Both the position numbers and the translations under genes were made by a program. A stretch of 64,000 nucleotides of DNA from assembly GCA_035555315.1 (NCBI GenBank), contig DATMGU010000070.1:62001-126000 (forward strand), given 5' to 3'. Positions 8,667 to 15,708 of the stretch are shown piece by piece. The stretch's first letter is position 1. The number at the start of each line of letters is the position of its first letter. Origin of the DNA: DATMGU01 sp035555315 (GTDB lineage Bacteria > Pseudomonadota > Alphaproteobacteria > ATCC43930 > CGMCC-115725). The notes below the pieces were generated by a model. It saw nothing but the letters and a program-made list of their open reading frames with translations. It had not been told where the DNA came from and ran no database searches.

Positions 8667-9293
8667 CTGGAACATTCACTCGAAGCATCCGAGATCGTCG
8701 AGACGGTTCATGGGGAGCACTCCGCCCATCATCCGATGGCCGATGATCGGTTCCGCAAGCTGGTCGCGATCTATATCGGTTTCCTGGCGATGTTGCTGGC
8801 GATCACCAGCCTGGGCGGCAGCAATGCCATGAAGGAGACGATCAACGCCAACATCACGGCGTCGGACACCTATTCGTTCTATCAGGCGCGCAACATCCGG
8901 CAGACCAGCACGGCGCTCGCCGCGGACGCGCTGGAGATCCTGCTCGCGACCCGTCCGGACCTGCCCGCCGAAGCCGCCGCGGCGGTCCGCAAGAAGCTCG
9001 ACGCCTATCGCGCCACGGTGCAGCGTTACGAGAGCGATCCGGCCGGCAGCACGGGCAAGAAGGAGCTGCTGGAGAAAGCCCAAGGCTTCGAGCATCGGCG
9101 CGACGAGGCCCAGCGACGCGATCTCAGTTTCGAATTCGCCGAGGCGCTGCTGCAGATCGCCATCGTGCTCGGTTCGGTCGCCATCGCCGCGGCGTCGCGT
9201 CCGCTGCTGGGCTGCTCGGCCGTCCTCGCCGTCCTGGGCGCGCTGCTGTCGGTGAACGGCTTCTTCCTACTGGTCGAACTCCCGCTGCACTGA
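8667..9293 (+). CDS. DUF4337-type membrane protein
   Basis: About 209 residues. There is one hydrophobic segment near the N-terminus (LVAIYIGFLAMLLAITSLGG) and two at the C-terminus (ALLQIAIVLGSVAIAAASRP and LLGCSAVLAVLGALLSVNGF). Between them lies a helical region containing SFYQARNIRQTS, the signature of the DUF4337 family. Function is unknown. The start is unusual: the frame is open from 8604 (TTG), but the best ribosome site (AAAAAAGG, seven bases upstream) points to a CTG at 8667 giving EHSLEASEIVETVHGEH. The first in-frame ATG is at 8736 and would leave little before the membrane segment. Confidence 0.75.
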   Translation: MEHSLEASEIVETVHGEHSAHHPMADDRFRKLVAIYIGFLAMLLAITSLGGSNAMKETINANITASDTYSFYQARNIRQTSTALAADALEILLATRPDLPAEAAAAVRKKLDAYRATVQRYESDPAGSTGKKELLEKAQGFEHRRDEAQRRDLSFEFAEALLQIAIVLGSVAIAAASRPLLGCSAVLAVLGALLSVNGFFLLVELPLH

Positions 9294-9452
9294 CCCCACA
9301 CGTTTCGGGAGAGGGGGGCCGGAAAAGGTGGATGACCTTGTCTGTGTGGCCGCTCCTGGCGGACTACAGGGTTTTTTCATGAATCCGCAGCATGCTCCGT
9401 CTCTCGACAACAGAAGCAGTTGGAAGATACGGGTGACGCGTATGACCGCCTT

Positions 9453-9485
9453 TTCACATCGGCCCCCACCTTCACATCGGCCCCC
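9453..9485 (+). repeat. two direct repeats with 18-bp period before the histidine kinase
   Basis: TTCACATCGGCCCCC occurs at 9453-9467 and again, identical, at 9471-9485. It lies about 90-120 bases upstream of the kinase start in a 280-bp gap that otherwise shows no gene. Confidence 0.9.
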
Positions 9486-9571
9486 GACGGCGCCGAACGA
9501 CGCCATCAGCCTCGCCTTCCCTTGCCACAAAGTTTTGTGAGGTGCGGCGCGCGATAACCTGCCCCAAGGAC

Positions 9572-11770
9572 ATGTCTCAATTGCTGTCGGATGGTGAAAC
9601 CCGCGACAGCGTCATCCTGATCGAGATCACGGCCGATGGCCGCTTCCAGGTCGCCGGCTGCGACCCGTCCGACGCGCCCGCGCCTGAAGTGACCGCCGCC
9701 GAGATCGAGCACTATCGCCGCTGCGCGCGGTCGAGAGCCCCGGTCAGCTACGAAACGACCCTCGACGCGGTAACCGGAGAACGCCGCTTTCGTACCCGCT
9801 TGACACCGATCCGCGCGGCGGACGGCACGATCACCCGGATCGTCGCCATAAGGCGCGACACAACCACGGAACCGATGGTCGAGCGAGACCGGGAGGGCGG
9901 GGAGCGCTATTTCCGCGCCTTGGCGGAGAACTCCCCGGATCCGATCGTCTGCTACGACCGGCAGCGTCGGCGCGTCTATGCCAATCCCGCCCATGCGGCC
10001 GCGACCGGCGTCCCAGGAACCGATTTACAGGGCAAGACCCCCTCGCAGCGCGGGGTATTCGGCGGCGGGCAAACCGCCAAATATCTCGCCTGGCTGGATC
10101 GGATATTCGAAACCGGCTTCGCTGACGAATGCGAAGTCCATTGGCAGGATCAGGACGGCGATCATTGGTATTCCATCCGCGGGGTTCCGGAACGCGGTCC
10201 GGGCGGGGATGTCATGGGGGTGATGACGATCGCCCGCGATATGACCGAACGCGTCAAAGCCGAGCAGGAATTCCGCTCCCTGGTCGAGAACTCGCCCGAT
10301 TTGATCGCCCGGTACGATCGGGACGGTAAGATTCTCTATCGAAACCCGGCACTGCGTCGACTGGTCGAAGAGGCTGGCAAGGCCCCCGGCAAATCTCCCG
10401 CTACCGACACGGCGCTGGTGAAACGCGACGACGTCATCGAAAAGCTTAGCGAAGTGGTGGCCACGGGACGAAGCGGCGAGCTGGAAACCGAATATCACGA
10501 CCGGATGGGACACGTGAAATACGCGTCCATCCGGTTCGAACCGGAGTTCGATGCCGATGGGCAGGTCCAGAGCGTCCTGACGATCGGACGGGATATGACC
10601 CAACTCAAACAATCGGAACTCTCGCTGAGGGCCAGCGAGGAAAAGGCCGCTCGGACTCACATCCTTCTCCTCGATGCCATCAACAGCATCGATGACGATT
10701 TTCTGCTGTGGGATGCCGAGGGACGGCTGGTCCTGGCCAATAAGGTTTTCGATCGAGTCGGCTTCCCCGTCACCCCCGGCATGACCTATGCCGACTTCAT
10801 CAGGAGCGCGATTCAAGACAGCAAGTATCTGGATGGGGGCGGGTCGCCGGACGAATTCGCGAACGATCTGATCAGCCGTCACGCGGTACCCGGCACGACG
10901 TACGACCTGCGCCTGGCATCAGGCAGGATCGTTTCGGTTCGCAGGACACCGACCAGCGAGGGCGGTGTCGTGTCGATCGGCACGGACATCACCGCGCATC
11001 GACAGCGGGAAGCGGAATTGCAGGCGGCGCGGGCCAATGCCGACCGGGCCAATCGGGCAAAGACCGAATTTCTTGCTCATATGAGCCACGAACTGCGCAC
11101 CCCGCTCAACGCGATCATCGGGTTTTCGGAGCTGCTTCAGCTCAACCTTCCCGGCACCCTCACTCCCGCCCAGCAGGAATACGTCCAGGATATCCACAGC
11201 AGCGGCAAGCATCTGCTCGACCTCATCCAGGACGTCCTGGATTTCGCAAGCAGCGAAACCGGCCATCTCAAGCTGTCGCCGAAGCCGATCAAAGTGCCGC
11301 TGGCCTTGAGCCAGGTCTACAGCCTGCTGCTGCCGGTCGCCGGGAAAGCCAATGTGCAACTGGCCCTGCGCGACGCGGACGTGCCGGATGTGGTGGCCGA
11401 CGAATTGCGGTTGCATCAAGTACTGATCAACCTGGTCTCGAACGCGATCAAATACAACCGAACCGGCGGCTTTGCCGAGATCGCCGCCGAAGTGACCGCG
11501 GATGACAGGATCCGCTTCATGGTCACGGATACCGGATGGGGCATCGCGCCGGAACGATGGGGCCAGCTGTTCCGGCCGTTCGAACGACTGGGTGCCCGGC
11601 ACGCCTCGATCGAGGGGACCGGTATCGGTCTCGCGCTGGTGAAGCAGCTCGTGGAAGCCATGGATGGATCGGTCGGCTTTACCAGCGAGGCCGGGCGGGG
11701 CAGCCGTTTCTGGGTCGATTTGCCGAGGGCAGCAACGACCGACCCGACCGCATTCTCAAACGGTCTCTAA
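9572..11770 (+). CDS. soluble multi-PAS hybrid-less sensor histidine kinase
   Basis: 732 residues with no membrane segment. Domains in order: a divergent PAS-like N-terminus (about 1-105), PAS (about 118-225, ERYFRALAENSPDPIVCYD), PAS (about 235-345, EFRSLVENSPDLIARYD), PAS (about 360-470), then HisKA with His506 in FLAHMSHELRTPLNAIIGFS and an ATPase domain with N box (HQVLINLVSNAIKYN), G1 (DTGWGIAPE), F box and G2 (GTGIGLALVKQL). It should autophosphorylate in response to a cytosolic signal. No response regulator lies nearby, so it is an orphan. The start is uncertain: GTG at 9542 is also possible, and neither has a well-spaced ribosome site. The last eight residues (PTAFSNGL) and the TAA come from a dispersed repeat. 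Confidence 0.9.
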   Translation: MSQLLSDGETRDSVILIEITADGRFQVAGCDPSDAPAPEVTAAEIEHYRRCARSRAPVSYETTLDAVTGERRFRTRLTPIRAADGTITRIVAIRRDTTTEPMVERDREGGERYFRALAENSPDPIVCYDRQRRRVYANPAHAAATGVPGTDLQGKTPSQRGVFGGGQTAKYLAWLDRIFETGFADECEVHWQDQDGDHWYSIRGVPERGPGGDVMGVMTIARDMTERVKAEQEFRSLVENSPDLIARYDRDGKILYRNPALRRLVEEAGKAPGKSPATDTALVKRDDVIEKLSEVVATGRSGELETEYHDRMGHVKYASIRFEPEFDADGQVQSVLTIGRDMTQLKQSELSLRASEEKAARTHILLLDAINSIDDDFLLWDAEGRLVLANKVFDRVGFPVTPGMTYADFIRSAIQDSKYLDGGGSPDEFANDLISRHAVPGTTYDLRLASGRIVSVRRTPTSEGGVVSIGTDITAHRQREAELQAARANADRANRAKTEFLAHMSHELRTPLNAIIGFSELLQLNLPGTLTPAQQEYVQDIHSSGKHLLDLIQDVLDFASSETGHLKLSPKPIKVPLALSQVYSLLLPVAGKANVQLALRDADVPDVVADELRLHQVLINLVSNAIKYNRTGGFAEIAAEVTADDRIRFMVTDTGWGIAPERWGQLFRPFERLGARHASIEGTGIGLALVKQLVEAMDGSVGFTSEAGRGSRFWVDLPRAATTDPTAFSNGL

Positions 11771-11771
11771 G
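11740..11771 (+). repeat. single end of the 44.8-kb hairpin element, at the kinase stop
   Basis: This 32-bp stretch matches 44958-44989 at 30 of 32 positions, including TTCTCAAACGGTCTCT, the right terminal inverted repeat of the element downstream of hutI. Only the right end is present; I find no left end upstream. It supplies the kinase stop codon TAA. Confidence 0.88.
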
Positions 11772-12609
11772 CCCCGTCCAAAAACGCCTCGACCCGGGCG
11801 ATCTGTTCGTCATCCATCAGCGCCGGCGCATGGCCGATGCCCGGCAGTTCCCAGAGTTCCGCGCCCGGTCCGCGCCGCGTCATCTCCTGCGCCGTCGCCG
11901 CCGGCAACAGGTCGGACTCCGTCCCGCGCAGGACCAGGGTCGGGCAGCTTATGCGGTCATAGCTGGCCCAGAATTCCACATCGGCCATCTCGCCCTTGAG
12001 CGCGTCGCCGATCGCCGGGTCGTAGCCCAGCGCGAAGCCGCCATCCGCCAGCCCCCGATGGCCATGGACGGCCAAATGACGCCATTGCGCGTCGGTCAGC
12101 GGGCCGAACGGCGCGTGCACCCGGCGCAGATAGGCCTCCACCTCGCCCAGATCGGCGAAACGCGGATCGCCGCCGACATAGCCGCCGAGCCGCTCCAGGG
12201 CGGCTTTGGGGATGAACGGGCCGATATCGTTCAGCACCAGCCGGCGGATCGGCGATCCGGGCAGGCTCGCCAGCAGCATGCCGATGATCCCGCCCATCGA
12301 GGTGCCGATCCAATCGACCTCGTCGACCCCCAGCGTGGCAATCAGCGCCGTGGCATCCGCCATATAGAGCGGATAACCGTAATCCTCGGACGCCGCCAGC
12401 CAGGGGCTGCGCCCCCGCCCCGGCATGTCCGGACACAGTACCCGGCACCGCCGCGCCAGCCTGGCCGCCAACGCGTCGAAATCCCGGCCGTTGCGGGTCA
12501 ACCCGTGCACGCAGATCACCGGCACGCCACCGGCCCCCTCGCCCCAAGCGGCGTAGACCAGGGGGTGAAAACCATGCGGTCCCAGGCAGGAAATCCGTCG
12601 CTCGATCAT
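11767..12609 (-). CDS. alpha/beta-hydrolase (esterase or hydrolase, substrate unknown)
   Basis: 280 residues from MIERRISCLGPHGFH. VICVHGLTRNGRDFDALA is the oxyanion-hole HG motif, GTSMGGIIGM is the nucleophile elbow (Ser), the likely acid is in VLRGTESDLLP, and the base is His in GIGHAPALM. No signal peptide or membrane segment. Starts at 12624 (MRVAAMIERR) or 12639 are also possible, and the frame is open further upstream. It is convergent with the kinase (4-base overlap of ends) and divergent from the CoA-transferase, with about 100 bases between starts for both promoters. No substrate can be named. Confidence 0.85.
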   Translation of the reverse strand: MIERRISCLGPHGFHPLVYAAWGEGAGGVPVICVHGLTRNGRDFDALAARLARRCRVLCPDMPGRGRSPWLAASEDYGYPLYMADATALIATLGVDEVDWIGTSMGGIIGMLLASLPGSPIRRLVLNDIGPFIPKAALERLGGYVGGDPRFADLGEVEAYLRRVHAPFGPLTDAQWRHLAVHGHRGLADGGFALGYDPAIGDALKGEMADVEFWASYDRISCPTLVLRGTESDLLPAATAQEMTRRGPGAELWELPGIGHAPALMDDEQIARVEAFLDGA

Positions 12610-12711
12610 TGCCGCCACTCTCATGTCGCCTATCGTCATCTCGATCGCGCTGGGGTATGGATCGGAACAAACAACCCACCGGATCAAGAAACATTGGGCA
12701 AGGATATCGCC

Positions 12712-13920
12712 ATGGTAGCCGGCCGGCCGCAAAATGGCCCCATGAACTCCGCTGACGCCTCAGCCCCCCCGAACGCGAAGGGCCCCCTCGCCGGGATCTT
12801 GGTCGCCGATCTGTCGCGCATCCTGGCCGGCCCCTATTGCACCATGCTGATGGCCGAGCTGGGCGCCCGGGTGATCAAGGTCGAAACCCCGAAGACCGGC
12901 GATGATGCGCGACAATACGGTCCGTTCGTCAACGGCAAGTCGACCTATTTTTCCTCGGTCAACCGCGGCAAGGAATCGATCGCGCTGGATCTGAAGGCGC
13001 CGGCCGACCGGGCGATCTTCGAAAAGCTGCTGGAGACCGTCGACGTGCTGGTCGAGAATTATCGGCCGGGCACGATGGAAAAGCTCGGCTATGGCTGGGA
13101 GACGCTGCACGCCAAATATCCGCGGCTGATCTATGCCGCGGCGTCGGGCTTCGGCCATACCGGCCCCTACTCCCAGGAACCGGCCTACGACATGGTGGTC
13201 CAGGGGTTGGGCGGCATCATGAGCATCAACGGCCATCCGGGGGCGCCGCCCGCCCGCGTCGGCATATCGGTCGGCGATCTCGGCGCCGGGCTCTACACGG
13301 CGGTCGCCGTGAACGCGGCGCTGCTCCACCGGGAGCGCACGGGCGAGGCCGTGAAGGCCGATATCGGCATGTTCGATTGCCAGATCGCGCTGCTGGAAAA
13401 CGCCGTGATGCGCTACACGACGACCGATAAGGTGCCCGGCCCGATGGGTGCCCGGCACCCCTCGATCACGCCGTTCGAACCCTTCGCGACCGCGACCGGC
13501 GAACTCATCATCGCCGCCGGCAATGATGCGCTGTTCGCCAAGACCGCCGCCGCGATCGGCCTGCCCGAACTGATCGTCGATGCGCGGTTCCTGACCAACG
13601 ACCTGCGCTGCCGGAACGTCGAGGTGCTGAAGGAACTGATCGAGGCGCGGATGAAGACCATGCCGCGCGACCATTGGGTCGAAAAGCTCCAGGCGGTCGG
13701 CGTGCCGAACGGCCCGATCAACACGATCGATCAGGCGCTGGCCCACCCGCAGGTCGCCGCGCGCAACATGCTGATCACCGTCGACGACCCGGTCAGCGGT
13801 CCGTTGCGTTTGTCCGGCAACCCCCTGAAGCTGAGCGGCTTCGAGGATCCGACGACGCGGGCGCCCGCCCCGGAACTCGACGCCGATCGCGCCCGCATCC
13901 TGGCCGAACTCGGCCTCTGA
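12712..13920 (+). CDS. CaiB/BaiF class III CoA-transferase
   Basis: 402 residues, the family's usual size. LAGILVADLSRILAGPYCTM and ELGARVIKVETPKTGDDAR are the N-terminal CoA-binding signature, and DIGMFDCQIALLEN contains the catalytic Asp region. Class III enzymes move CoA between carboxylic acids through an aspartyl-CoA intermediate. Members close to glutaryl-CoA dehydrogenase act on glutarate, and that gene's tail opens this window, so glutarate is a reasonable but unproven substrate. The start at 12712 has AAGGA seven bases upstream; the alternative ATG at 12742 has no clear ribosome site. The reading frame stays open far upstream, but that stretch is antisense to the hydrolase. An aldehyde dehydrogenase follows after 28 bases. 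Confidence 0.88.
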   Translation: MVAGRPQNGPMNSADASAPPNAKGPLAGILVADLSRILAGPYCTMLMAELGARVIKVETPKTGDDARQYGPFVNGKSTYFSSVNRGKESIALDLKAPADRAIFEKLLETVDVLVENYRPGTMEKLGYGWETLHAKYPRLIYAAASGFGHTGPYSQEPAYDMVVQGLGGIMSINGHPGAPPARVGISVGDLGAGLYTAVAVNAALLHRERTGEAVKADIGMFDCQIALLENAVMRYTTTDKVPGPMGARHPSITPFEPFATATGELIIAAGNDALFAKTAAAIGLPELIVDARFLTNDLRCRNVEVLKELIEARMKTMPRDHWVEKLQAVGVPNGPINTIDQALAHPQVAARNMLITVDDPVSGPLRLSGNPLKLSGFEDPTTRAPAPELDADRARILAELGL

Positions 13921-13948
13921 ACGACATAGCGATACGAGGAGACGTCCC

Positions 13949-15448
13949 ATGCCGCCAATCCGCTTGATCCCCCAGCTCGATCCCTTCGCGTTGGCGAGCG
14001 ATCTCTCGAACAAGCTGCTCATCGACGGCGCTTTGAAGGCGGCGGTCGGCGGCCGAACCTTCGGCGTGATCAACCCGGCGACCGGCCAGACCATCGCCGA
14101 GGCGGCCGAAGCCGATGAGGCGGACATCAATCTGGCGGTGGCGGCCGCGGTCAAGGCGCAGAAGGCCTGGGGCAAGATGCTCGGCCGCGAGCGCGGCAAG
14201 CTGGTCGCCGAGGGCGGCCGCCTGCTGCTCGACCATGTCGAGGAGATCGCCCGGCTGGTGGCGCTGGAGACCGGCAAGGCGCTGCGCACGGAAAGCCGGG
14301 TCGAGGCCGGCGTGCTGGCCGATGTGTTCACCTTCTTCGGCGGGCTCGGCTCGGAGTTGAAGGGCGAGAGCGTGCCGTTCAAGACCGACAGCCTCACCTT
14401 CACCCAGCGCGAGCCGATCGGCGTGGTCGGCGCCATCATCCCCTGGAACGTGCCGCTGCTGCTGATGGCGCTGAAGATCGCGCCGGCGCTGGTCGCGGGC
14501 AACGCGGTGGTGGTGAAATCCGCCGAGGAGGCGCCGCTCGCCGTGCTGCGGACCTGCCAGATCCTGAACCAGGTGCTGCCGCCCGGCGTGCTCAACATCC
14601 TGTCCGGCGATGGCCCGACCGCGGGCGCTCCGCTGGTCAGCCACAAGCGCGTCGGCAAGGTGACGTTCACCGGCTCGGTCGAGACCGGCCGGATCATCTA
14701 CCGCGCCGCCGCCGAAAAGCTGATCCCGGTCACGCTGGAGCTGGGCGGCAAGAGCCCGATGATCGTCATGGGCGACGCCGACCTGGATCGGGCGGTGGCC
14801 GGCGCCATCACCGGCATGCGCTTCACCCGCCAGGGCCAAAGCTGCACCGCCGCCAGCCGCATCTTCGTCCATGCCAGCCTGCACGACGCCTTCGTTGCGA
14901 AGCTGAAGGCCCAGGTCGATGCGATGAAGATGGGCGATCCCCTGGACGAGGAAACCGATATCGGCACGATCATCTCACCGGAGCAATTCGCCAAGGTGAA
15001 GTCCTATATCGGCATCGGCGAGGCGCTGCCGGGGGCGGTCACCCTGCGCTGTTCCGCCATGCCCGACGATCCGAAGCTGTCCAAGGGGCTGTTCGTCCAG
15101 CCGGTCATCTTCACCGGCATCGGCAATGACAGCCGGATCGCCCAGGAGGAGATCTTCGGGCCGGTGACCTGCGTCATCAAGTTCACCGAATTCGACGACG
15201 CGATCGAGCAGGCCAACGACAGCGATTTCGGCCTGGCCGCGTCGATCTGGACCAAGGATCTGAAGACCGCCTTGGAGGCGACCCAACGGCTCGAGGCCGG
15301 GCTGGTGCAGGTCAACCAGAACCTGGTGGTGCAACCCAATATGTCCTATGGCGGCGTCAAGCAATCCGGCCTCGGCAAGGAAGCCTCGCTCGAATCCATG
15401 CTCGAGCATTTCACCCATAAGAAGACCATCATCCTGAACATGGGATAG
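13949..15448 (+). CDS. NAD(P)-dependent aldehyde dehydrogenase
   Basis: 499 residues. It has a complete aldehyde dehydrogenase fold with GAIIPWNVPL near the cofactor site, FTGSVETGR, catalytic base Glu264 (VTLELGGKSP) and nucleophile Cys299 (RQGQSCTAASR). The C-terminus ends HKKTIILNMG. It oxidises an aldehyde to the acid; succinate-semialdehyde and aromatic aldehydes are both handled by near relatives, so the substrate is open. The ATG has GAGGAG nine bases upstream. Spacing of 28 bases suggests an operon with the CoA-transferase. Confidence 0.92.
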   Translation: MPPIRLIPQLDPFALASDLSNKLLIDGALKAAVGGRTFGVINPATGQTIAEAAEADEADINLAVAAAVKAQKAWGKMLGRERGKLVAEGGRLLLDHVEEIARLVALETGKALRTESRVEAGVLADVFTFFGGLGSELKGESVPFKTDSLTFTQREPIGVVGAIIPWNVPLLLMALKIAPALVAGNAVVVKSAEEAPLAVLRTCQILNQVLPPGVLNILSGDGPTAGAPLVSHKRVGKVTFTGSVETGRIIYRAAAEKLIPVTLELGGKSPMIVMGDADLDRAVAGAITGMRFTRQGQSCTAASRIFVHASLHDAFVAKLKAQVDAMKMGDPLDEETDIGTIISPEQFAKVKSYIGIGEALPGAVTLRCSAMPDDPKLSKGLFVQPVIFTGIGNDSRIAQEEIFGPVTCVIKFTEFDDAIEQANDSDFGLAASIWTKDLKTALEATQRLEAGLVQVNQNLVVQPNMSYGGVKQSGLGKEASLESMLEHFTHKKTIILNMG

Positions 15449-15462
15449 ACGGCACCGAGCAA

Positions 15463-15494
15463 AGTTACGCGCCCGACGAGTTACGCACCCGACA
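15463..15494 (+). repeat. two tandem 16-bp repeats after the aldehyde dehydrogenase
   Basis: AGTTACGCGCCCGACG at 15463-15478 is followed directly by AGTTACGCACCCGACA at 15479-15494 (14 of 16 identical). They start 14 bases after the stop codon and run up to the terminator hairpin. Confidence 0.9.
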
Positions 15495-15495
15495 C

Positions 15496-15522
15496 GGGCG
15501 ACGCTGCGTTCTTGCGTCGCCC
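15496..15522 (+). terminator. 9-bp perfect stem-loop after the aldehyde dehydrogenase
   Basis: GGGCGACGC (15496-15504) pairs with GCGTCGCCC (15514-15522) around a 9-base loop. The T content downstream is modest (TCATCCTC), so it is a likely but not ideal intrinsic terminator, separating this operon from the acylase operon. Confidence 0.65.
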
Positions 15523-15650
15523 TCATCCTCAGGTGTACCTGTCGTCGAACGCGTGATTGTTCGCGGCGCCCAGCCGAATTGCCGCCAGCGCCGCCAACCA
15601 CGGATTAGAACGACCGATATGCCGCCCCAATCGAAGAAAACTTGTGCGGG

Positions 15651-15695
15651 CTGGCGTTGACGCGCAAGAAGACCATCATCTTGACCTTGGCCTGA
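15651..15695 (+). pseudogene. possible tail of a lost aldehyde dehydrogenase
   Basis: A short frame ending TGA at 15693-15695 reads LALTRKKTIILTLA, close to the C-terminus of the neighbouring aldehyde dehydrogenase (HFTHKKTIILNMG). Fifteen consecutive bases (AAGAAGACCATCATC) are identical between the two. It could be the end of a duplicated or replaced gene. The fragment is short and chance is not excluded. It ends only 13 bases before the next start. Confidence 0.35.
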
Positions 15696-15708
15696 TCGGA
15701 CCGACGAC

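Noticed and set aside
11536..12711. Long N-terminal extension of the CoA-transferase frame
   Set aside because: It overlaps the kinase end and is antisense to the alpha/beta hydrolase; the good ribosome site and family start are at 12712.
12760..14697. 645-codon minus-strand frame
   Set aside because: It is antisense to the CoA-transferase and aldehyde dehydrogenase and shows low-complexity composition.
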